64,000 bases of DNA from the NCBI GenBank assembly GCA_001600455.1, contig BCKC01000004.1:2840915-2904914 (forward strand). Direction: 5' to 3'. A model generated the notes under the pieces. The model worked only from the letters and a program-made list of their open reading frames with translations. It searched no databases and was not told the DNA's origin. The DNA comes from Endocalyx cinctus (taxonomy: Eukaryota; Ascomycota; Sordariomycetes; Amphisphaeriales; Apiosporaceae). A program made the position numbers and the translations under genes. Shown here in pieces: positions 56,341-64,000 of this stretch (its first letter is position 1; every line of letters begins with the position of its first letter).

Positions 56341-57894
56341 GATTATTTATATGGTAATATTGATTAATTACGATGGGGAATGAAAATACAAGAGGGGCTG
56401 AATGAATATGCCGCGGGCGCAGAAATTATATGTACAAGTGAATGGAGGTTGTAGGCATCTGAAAAGTAAGAGATTCACTCATACGTATGCGGACTTGAAT
56501 AATTTTTTTTTGGCCGAGCATTTAATCGATAGCATTGGAGCATTAACCTTCAAATCCTTGTCCGGTATAAGGAGCTACACTACCTACGGTCCACTATAGG
56601 CCACACTTACAGCGGCTAGAGCAGCTAAATTTTCTGCCGAACCCCACCACTTAACCTGCCAGTTCTGCCAGTTCTGCCCGCTCTCACCACTTAGTCTGCC
56701 CACTTTCACCGCCTTTGGAGGGGTATAAATATTTGCTTCCCTTCCCAAAATCTTTGGAACTTTTCTTCTTCCTTTCTTCTTTAGCTCTCTTTGCCTTTTG
56801 GCTTAGATCAAGTGTAGTATCTGTTCTTTTCAGTTTAATATCTGAAATGGTCCAATGGGCCTTATCAATATTATTCTAATTTTTTTCTCTCGGGATTGCA
56901 TCCTCTATGCTTGCGTACGATCATTCCCACCGTGTCCCTGGTATTACACTGCCTCCAGGCGACGCAAAACGCACCTTTCATTATTTTCTCTGACTTTGCC
57001 CAGGGATGTGAAGAAGGCTATTTGTTTCTCAGCATCGCGGTACATGGAGCAGGTTTGTTCGCGCGTGGATAGCAAAATGTAGTACACAAGTTCTCTGTAC
57101 CGTATGAATCGATGCGCGTGCATTTCTCGACGACTAAAACCATGATCTAAGCTGCCTAGTGTAGGAAACCCTCGGGAGGATTAGCTGCCTATTTTTGAGA
57201 TGCATACGGAGTACATACATATGTAGAAGACGAGAATAATATCTTAGGTCGATATTGCTTGAGTATCCTCACCTACTCTGTACAGGATAAATAATACCAG
57301 ATAAATAATTTGTGTTCTCTTGGTTTGCTCTAAATGATACTATCATTCAAATACACAGCATCATTTTTGTAGTTTTGGCTCTCATAATCTGCTTTAGTGT
57401 TACCTTCATAATCCAGAAATATACCTAGTATTTCGCCTAAATATTCTCAAGTAATCTATAGCATCTATTAATTCATACATATCCTTGTATTATTGAATGA
57501 ATGAATTACTAAATAATAAGAGTACTTTATCGTGATCCTCCTCGTCTTTCTCGTCCGTTATTCGTAGCAATGTATGCTAAGTTGCTAACAAATGAACGTA
57601 GCATCTGCATGTCACTTACATAATCATACTTTCATTGGTCAGAACTTGTCGTACAAAGACCCACTTAATGATCCCTGCCTGCATTTGTTTCTAGAGATTT
57701 TAGAACTGTAGCTGCGATTAAATTTCCTATTTCCTATTTCTTTTCCAGCATTCCTCTCTCATACGTACTTCCATGATACACAGTTGTTATCAACCCTTTC
57801 CTCTTTTAAAATATTGCATTTTTCTGCTTACTGTTAATAATATTTTCATTTTTTTAATAGAGGAAAGAGCAGCCCAGCTGCACCATCTCGCAAG
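56341..57894. other. Divergent spacer between MGE1 and RPB3, 1.55 kb
   Basis: Contains both promoters, a GGTATAAATA word near 56720, imperfect CTGCC(A/C)(G/A)TTCTGCC repeats near 56657-56710, and one TACGGAGTA (57205-57213). A possible 5' UTR intron acceptor (TTTTTAATAG) lies just before RPB3 at about 57860. No gene supported. Confidence 0.5.
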
Positions 57895-59074
57895 ATGGAG
57901 TACGATACGATGATGATGGATGGCGAGTCTTTGGGACCTTCAGTCAAGATTTCAGCTGTATGTTTCTTCTTATTTTTCTCGACTAATTTTTCATGATTAT
58001 AGTTTTGGAAAGAATGATAATTGTCTGACATAAATATCGTAACCGATTTATTAGGCCGACAGTTCCCACGTAGACTTCGAGCTCACCAATGTCGATCTGG
58101 CCTTCGCGAACTCGTTGCGTCGCGTCATAATGGCTGAGGTACCGACCGTCGCCATTGACCTTGTTCAAATCGAGTTAAACACGTCCGTCCTCGCCGACGA
58201 GTTCATCGCACACAGACTCGGACTCATTCCGCTCGACTCTCGCGAAATCGATCAGCTCAACTACTCGCGTGACTGCGACTGCGATTCGTCCTGCGGCAAG
58301 TGCAGCGTCACCTTGACCTTGCATGCGCGATGCACATCGGATGAGGTGATGAAGGTGTACGCGCGCGACCTGATCGTCGGCATCGACCGGCCGAATAACC
58401 ATATCGGCAACCCCGTTATCACAGATCCCGATGGTCTCGGCTCCCTCATATGCAAGTTGCGTAAAGACCAGGAACTGAAGTTAGTCTGTACGGCCAAGAA
58501 GGGCATCGCGAAGGAACATGCGAAGTGGTCCCCTTGCTCTGCCGTTGGATTTGAATACGATCCCCATAACAAGCTACGTCACACCGATCTGTGGTACGAG
58601 AAGAGCGCCGAGGAAGAATGGTTAGTAATACCCATCCAGTCACCTTTATATCTTTTCGTGTGCGAAATCACTAAATAACACTAATATCTGGCTAGGCCGA
58701 AGAGCAAGTACGCCGACTGGGAAGAACCCCCGGCTGAGGGTGAAGTCTTCGACTTTGACGCCGTGCCGTCGAGATTCTACTACGAAGTCGAAGGAGCGGG
58801 AAATATCGAGCCCGATACTATTATCCAGGAAGGGATCAAGGAGCTCCAGCGGAAGCTGGCCGGGCTGATTCACGGGCTCGGAGAAAGCGACGGCATGAAT
58901 GGCGACTACGATGGCCCCCGAAGCCCCGACGGCATGGATGGAGGTGCTGGATGGCAAGATCAGGGCTACACGACTCCGTACGGCAACGCTGGTAACACTA
59001 CTTCGTGGGGCGGTGGTGCAGCGACGGCTTACGGAACGACGCCTTACGGTAATTCCGGGTCTACCGGATGGTGA
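57895..59074 (+). CDS. RPB3: RNA polymerase II subunit RPB3 (335 aa)
   Basis: Exons 57895-57957, 58055-58620 and 58696-59074, introns of 97 and 75 nt. Rpb3 forms the alpha-like heterodimer with Rpb11 that nucleates Pol II assembly. The alphaI-like motif is [32 protein letters not shown], followed by [20 protein letters not shown] zinc-binding loop reads [14 protein letters not shown], and then come [40 protein letters not shown] and [21 protein letters not shown]. The C-terminal 70 residues are a Gly/Thr/Asp-rich tail (TTPYGN repeated), common in fungal Rpb3. Exon 2 ends in TG and exon 3 supplies G, making the Trp of [12 protein letters not shown]. Converges with the carrier gene, 536 bp apart. 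Confidence 0.96.
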
Positions 59075-59610
59075 AGAAAGTATATTACAGGAGACAAGGA
59101 CCATTCGTCCTCTTGTACTATAAATACGACGCCAAGAGACCAACCAATATTTGACCTTCCATGTTAATTCGGAACTCTATTTAATGACGTATGGCTGTAG
59201 GGCGTTTTGGGAGGATAATTCATTATATTGGGCTTCATCTTAGGAAAATGTAACTAAAAAAAAAGACACCTATCTGGTTCAGGGGACAGTGAGATGAAAA
59301 GCCCAGTCTATAGAAGTAGGAATCTCTTACAGCGCCGAGACATTGTATTGAACCTCTAAAATTTAGACACTGAACTATATAAATCATTTCTAAGAAAGCA
59401 AATATGGATGTTTTAAAAAGTGATACCTTTTAACGCCTTGAATAATGCAAGCAGGAAATGCATGCCTCCACAACGCCCGATGCATGATAACGTAAATAGG
59501 AGGTATATCAAGCCCGCCCGATCTATACTGAACTTTGAAAATCCAAAAAAAAAAAAAAGAGGCCACTATAACAGCCTCCTGAAAGAAATAACATTCGCTT
59601 AAATCCCTAC
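59075..59610. other. Convergent spacer, 536 bp
   Basis: 3' ends of RPB3 and the dicarboxylate carrier gene; poly-A runs near 59256 and 59546; nothing else noted. Confidence 0.5.
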
Positions 59611-60761
59611 TTACGCTTCAATGCCCTTAAACTTTCTATATGCCTTGCGGTGCGCTTCTAAAAATAAGAATGTACATATCGTTTGTCTGCGCAATTCCAT
59701 TTGTTAAGATTTTAATTCCGTTGAGGACGGCGAAAAGGAATAAAGGAATACTTACGGTCCCAATCTCAAAAAGGCCGGCACCCAGCCCTTGAACATCCAC
59801 GTAATACCCTCTTTCGCGTATATGTCGGTTATTAACGTAACGATACCCTGCTTGCCGGTCGCGCTCATGACCCGGCTCTTGATGACGTCGACGGGAGAGC
59901 ATATGGTGGTAGCGACGAAGCCGGCCAGGAGGGAGCTCGCGAAGTGGGTGGTGGTGGTATCGCCGAGCGGGGTGTGGGTCATGAGCATGACCTTGAAGGT
60001 GTCGTAGCTGGCCAGCTGGCTGGCGTTCATAAGGGCGGCGCGCAAGCTGTTGGGCCAGGCGCCGCGGAACCAGCTGCGGACGCCCTCCTCCCTCAGCATG
60101 CGGAACATGCCGTCCAGGCCGTGCTTGTAGTGGCGCCTCTGCGCCGCCGGAAGCGCGGCGTCCTGCTGCATGCGCACGTTGACCACGTCGGCGGCGTTGC
60201 CCGAGAGGCCGCCCAACATGCCCGAGAAGACGGAAAGGCCGATCAGGAGCGGGATCGAGGCCTTCGTGCCCTCCGGCACCGTCCTCTGCTTCAGCTCCTC
60301 GTACACGCCGAATCGTACGGTCGAATACGTCATCTGCCGCAGGAGGGACGCCGTCAAGCCGTTGTACAGGCCGGTGGGTCCCGAGTTCCTGAGGATGTGC
60401 ATGAACGTCCCGCTCATGTTCTTAGGTGCGTCGCCGGATCGAAGCTGCAGCCGAACTTTAACTATAATTTTTTTCAAAATCAAACTCGTTAGCTCCGTGT
60501 CGCGATAAGATATATAGTTACACACAAAAAAAAAAAAAAAAAAAGCACAGGAGCGTAGCTAAACGACATACCAAGATCTAGCGGATGCGTGACGCAAGCA
60601 GCAAAGCTGCTAGCGCTCCCGCCGAACCAAAATGGATAATTGATCTTTTTGGGGACCACCGGTGTTTTCTTTTGTCTTTTCGGTTTGACGGCAGACGTGG
60701 GAGTGGTAGACGGCGGGTCGGCCGGCGTGGTCTGAGGAGGCATGGTTACGGCGGGCTGCAT
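59611..60761 (-). CDS. DIC1: Mitochondrial dicarboxylate carrier (323 aa)
   Basis: Exons 60761-60572, 60461-59756 and 59686-59611, introns of 110 and 69 nt. The last exon begins after a GCGCAG acceptor, giving RLGP-QTICTFLFLEAHRKAYRKFKGIEA; a later TTTTTAG acceptor would break the frame. The three carrier signatures are PLDLVKVRLQ (repeat 1, split by intron 1), a degenerate second one around GNAADVVNVRMQQD, and SPVDVIKSRVM (repeat 3). GGSASSFAACVTHPLDL and GLYNGLTASLLRQMTYSTVRFGVYEEL are typical of Dic1. Dic1 exchanges malate/succinate for phosphate across the inner membrane, supporting gluconeogenesis and acetate growth. A Pro/Thr/Lys-rich N-terminal extension precedes the first helix. Exon 2 is GC-rich. 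Confidence 0.92.
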
Positions 60762-61951
60762 CGCGCCAATCTCATTCCTCTCTTTTCTAAGCAATTCAAA
60801 ACTAAATATGGATTTTTTTTTTCTTTTTTTCTTTCTTTTTTCGTTCCTCTATATTTCCGCTTCCTTCTTACGGAATATGCAGGGTCGAGCAGGAAGTTCC
60901 CGGAATAGTAAGCCGACGTAGAAAAGAAGGGGAAAGGTAGTAGAAAAAAAAAGAAGTGAAAGAAAAACACAAAACAAAAAGTCAAACAGGGAAAAGGATG
61001 CACGGAATTATATTACACAACACCATGGGAATTCAAGGATGGTTCCATATAAAGAGGGTCCTGTCCTTATCCTAAAGCAAAATAGAATAAAATAAAATAA
61101 AAAACGATGAACTCGAACTAGAAGACAAACGACCTAAGACACGGAAGAAAAAATAGAAAAAAGAAAAGAGTCGGTAGAACCGGCTACTCATTTCGGAAAT
61201 TTTCTGTAGCCGATAAACACGAAAAAAAAAAAAAAAAAAAGATTACCTTCCTAGTCAGCTAGGTAGGCTGATAGGCTGGTAGACTGCTAGGTATACCAAG
61301 TAGTTGGAGACACAGGCAGACAGACAGACAGGTTCAAGGACGGAATAAAAGTTCTAAGGTTTTACCCGATAAGTAGGTCTTACATTATTACATCAGGGAT
61401 TTGGTTTTCAATAGGTACATTGCCTGAGCCACGCCGCTTTAATCTAGATATTAAGCTGAGTTATGCCTTTAACTACTGTGGTAGACCCGGACATATCATA
61501 CATATACAGTTTTTTGATATACACTAAATCGTTATCCGTAAATAACTTTTAGGTGAACGTAATAAACGGTTACATATTTATCTCAGCATCTCAGATGTCT
61601 GAGATAACTATTTATAGTATTAATAACATGGATATACGGAGTACTATGTACGGAGTAGATATATCACGAATGTACGGAGTATCCGGTTCTGCATCCGATT
61701 CCGTGCCGTGCCCGACTTCGTGTTCCGGACGTAAGTTTTACGGTTAGCTATTTTACTATAAAATAGCAACCAAGTAGAAGGCGAAGATTCAATGAAATAA
61801 GCAGTAATTAAGTTATACTCATCAATCAAGTCTCGAATAAAGTTTTCCCTAACATTTCATATCGGCTTAAGTGCTCAGTCTAGGCCTTTCTCTCTTTCTC
61901 ATATATATACATATTTCTCTCTCATCATCTCTCTCATTATCTCCCTCGTAG

Positions 61952-61976
61952 AATACCACCGAGCGATTTATCTACT
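61952..61976 (+). repeat. Direct repeat, left copy
   Basis: 25-bp copy of AATACCrCCGAGsGATTT..CTACT, matching the right copy at 62071-62095 in about 20 of 25 positions. The pair brackets the CT microsatellite. Confidence 0.7.
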
Positions 61977-61997
61977 CTCACTCTCTCATCACTCACT

Positions 61998-61999
<2 letters not shown>

Positions 62000-62057
<58 letters not shown>
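62000..62057 (+). repeat. (TC)29 microsatellite
   Basis: Longest dinucleotide run in the window (about 58 bp), embedded in a wider pyrimidine-rich tract from about 61890. Confidence 0.95.
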
Positions 62058-62058
<1 letters not shown>

Positions 62059-62070
62059 ATTATTCGAAGA

Positions 62071-62095
62071 AATACCGCCGAGGGATTTGGCTACT
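62071..62095 (+). repeat. Direct repeat, right copy
   Basis: Partner of 61952-61976; ends about 26 bp before the ATG of the small frame at 62122. Confidence 0.7.
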
Positions 62096-62121
62096 ACATT
62101 CACTATCACAACAACGCGACT

Positions 62122-62343
62122 ATGGGTGTTCGCAAGAAAATACGTCGTATATTTGATAGGGTGTATGAATACATTTCAAGGGGAAGAAATAGACAAAGAA
62201 ATCGTTTTCGAGACTCTGATCGGAAGAATTTTGGCACAAAGAGGAATGCTGGCACGGATTCATCGACAAGCCAGGCTGTTAACAATGCGCTCTTCTATAA
62301 TACACAAATACTACCAATAACAACGGGAGTGTACACTGAATAG
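62122..62343 (+). CDS. Possible small basic protein (73 aa), weak
   Basis: The frame starts with MGVRKKIRRIFDRVYEYISRG: a very basic, amphipathic-looking helix, then an Arg/Asn/Asp-rich stretch and a neutral tail. It begins shortly after a pyrimidine-rich tract that could act as promoter or leader. No family is recognised, and the length is within what AT-rich DNA produces by chance. The strongly biased composition of the first 35 residues is the only point in favour. Confidence 0.3.
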   Translation: MGVRKKIRRIFDRVYEYISRGRNRQRNRFRDSDRKNFGTKRNAGTDSSTSQAVNNALFYNTQILPITTGVYTE

Positions 62344-62507
62344 TATTTTATCTGTAATATAGAATAATATAACCATGTATTTGACATAAATAATGGATAC
62401 ATGACAGATTCAGATGTAGCAGAGACAAATTCAAATGTAACAAAGACAGACTTAGATTAAAAGGAAAGTTTAATTCGAGTTATAAAAGAGTTCTGCTACA
62501 GTGCTAC

Positions 62508-62699
62508 CTGCATCTTGATTTCTGACAGCTGCACAGCAGCTGCCCCCTGAACCTCATTCCGTACTAAATAAAGTGTATAGCACTTTGCTATAACATTACC
62601 AATGACTGGACAATTCTCTTAATATATATTTGTATGTAGCCAGCTATATCCAGATTTGGGAGTGGCAGCTGCGACGAGCTGTCAAAAATTAAGGTGCAG
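62508..62699. mobile_element. Candidate MITE-like inverted-repeat element (192 bp)
   Basis: Two imperfect inverted arms of about 37 bp (62508-62544 and 62664-62699) share CTGCA-CTT-ATTT, TGACAGCT and GCAGCTGCC blocks and enclose about 119 bp. No coding capacity. A target-site duplication could not be identified with confidence. Confidence 0.5.
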
Positions 62700-63018
62700 C
62701 TGCATAATACGTATAAGGTTGAAAATATTCCACTCTACCGTTTTGCTTCAAGATCCGTTTTCTCCGTATAATTTATTCATACCTTTAAGACTGGTAGCTG
62801 CTTACTTAGCGACAAATGCGCCTCTGCCGCCTTCATGACGACAATATGCCTAGATGGAGAAATTCGTAGGTGATATTGTATGTTATTAGTTGCTTCAAGT
62901 TTTGACCACGTCCTACTAAGAATAGAATGATGTTGTACTTGTAGCTATTAGTGTAAAATTATATAAAATAGTGGTATAGTCATGATTGAAAACGTTCAAG
63001 CTTTACTCCGGGCTACTT

Positions 63019-63121
63019 GACCGCTTTATAAATTAAGGAGTGACAGAAGTGACAGTAGTGACCGACTTCTTAAGAAGTCGGTCATTTTAGGTACTCAGCT
63101 ACTTTATTTGTTAAAGCGGTC
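63019..63121. repeat. 103-bp hairpin with a 26-bp perfect palindrome at its centre
   Basis: Outer arms GACCGCTTTA (63019-63028) and its complement (63112-63121) enclose a perfect palindrome with half-site TGACCGACTTCTT at 63059-63084. The intermediate parts of the arms pair only partly. Confidence 0.75.
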
Positions 63122-64000
63122 TATATTTTGTTCGTGACGGTGAAGAATTACGCGGATTTATTTACTTCGACCTTGTATAAAAAGGATCTTGCTCAGGTTC
63201 AGTTCGGATTAAAAGCGGCATGGCTTAAGTACACATCCATAAAAGTCCCTAAATGATTGATAGCGCACAAGTTGGCTAGTTGGGCTGGTTGGTTCGGATT
63301 TAAAGCACCAATAGATAACACCTGCAGAATTAGTGTGGTTATACGCTATAAGTACCTAAACAAGACAGCTAATGTAAGTAATTGACCGTTACCAATCAAA
63401 GTTTACTGAGGTCATACTGCGTCATGCACCGTACCTACACCACAGGCAGCTTGGCCGCTTGGTAACTGATCTACAGGGCATCTACGTAGTACAGTAGACC
63501 GCTAATACGTAGTGTACATATAACTGATCAATAATACTATACGTAAGAGCTTAAACCCGAGGTTATCAACCTTGGAGGTTACACTGGCGGGTCATTTTGG
63601 GGGTCATTTTTTGGAGACAGGTCGGGGTTGATTGGGGGAAGTGGGGGTACGCGTAAGGATCAATCGTACCACTATTTGTCTAGAGATTTCAAAGAACTAC
63701 GTTATACCGCTATCGGAATATTTGCGGCTCTTGTTCAAAAATTTTTTACAAGTGCATTACGGCTTACACTTTTCTTCACTATGACAACTTGACCAATTTT
63801 CATCATCTCATATTTTAAAATGTGGACAGCCAGGGTCAATAGAGGCTCTAATTGTATAAGAAGGGCAATAAATTATTCGACAATTTCAAAATGTAGTAGT
63901 AATTCCCTCAGCAAAGCTTTGCCTTCGCATCAGCTGCAGTTGAAGTTAATTCCTCGAAAAGGTAGGTTGTAATATATAAATATCCAAGCTTTCTATGTGT

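Larger units (their letters stand above)
60762..64000. other. Gene-poor AT-rich right end, 3.2 kb
   Basis: No recognised gene. It contains poly-A/T runs, a CTAGGTA-type cluster (about 61248-61300), three copies of TACGGAGTA, a 58-bp CT microsatellite, a weak small frame at 62122-62343, two inverted-repeat structures and a G-rich segment. The density of inverted repeats suggests decayed transposable-element material, but no transposase fragment is visible. Confidence 0.55.

Noticed and set aside
59944..60492. 182-codon plus-strand open frame
   Set aside because: It is an antisense shadow of the GC-rich dicarboxylate carrier exon.
60762..64000. A decayed transposase gene among the inverted repeats
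   Set aside because: No frame shows a DDE, RNase H-like or HTH fragment; only non-coding inverted repeats are visible.
1..64000. CRISPR arrays, operons, ribosome-binding sites or prokaryotic mobile elements
   Set aside because: The DNA is clearly eukaryotic (spliceosomal introns throughout); tandem repeats present have no spacer structure.

Overview
The window is nuclear DNA of a filamentous ascomycete (Pezizomycotina, most likely a Sordariomycete). The evidence is short introns (mostly 50-110 nt) with GTAAGT/GTGAGT-type donors, compact exons between AT-rich spacers full of microsatellites and poly-T runs, and the gene content: an Stc1-domain protein, an Ime2-like kinase, the Dam1/DASH subunit Dad3, Ypd1, and DUF3984- and DUF7514-type proteins. 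No prokaryotic, viral, tRNA or rRNA gene was seen. Exon structures below were rebuilt by eye from splice signals, reading phase and remembered family sequence; none was confirmed by alignment or RNA data.

Layout. 1-3.2 kb: two minus-strand genes, a DUF7514-like protein cut by the left edge and a five-exon Stc1-domain gene. 3.2-10.4 kb: gene-poor, AT-rich DNA with a heptanucleotide satellite, CT and CA/CG tracts and recurrent short motifs. 10.4-12.9 kb: Ime2-type kinase. 14.9-17.2 kb: GC-rich Hsp70-like (HSPA12-type) ATPase gene. 20.9-21.7 kb: C2H2-like zinc-finger protein. 24.3-28.8 kb: coiled-coil protein, 2H phosphoesterase-like protein, and YPD1, which has a five-codon first exon. 31.7-45.4 kb: DUF3984 protein diverging from the Elongator scaffold ELP1, then DAD3, uS5m, a small membrane protein, an unknown protein and uL16m. 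45.9-49.3 kb: RFC1. 50.2-54.5 kb: two unrecognised acidic proteins, one with about twelve octapeptide repeats. 55.5-60.8 kb: GrpE/Mge1, RPB3 and a mitochondrial dicarboxylate carrier. 60.8-64 kb: gene-poor DNA with several inverted-repeat structures.

The genes are mostly independent housekeeping functions: tRNA wobble modification, replication clamp loading, kinetochore-microtubule attachment, mitochondrial translation, protein import and metabolite transport, RNA polymerase II, and the HOG phosphorelay. I see no biosynthetic cluster or defence island. The most unusual items are the octapeptide-repeat acidic protein (53424-54545), the inverted-repeat elements near the right end (62508-62699 and 63019-63121), the short tandem satellites, and the intergenic nonamer TACGGAGTA.
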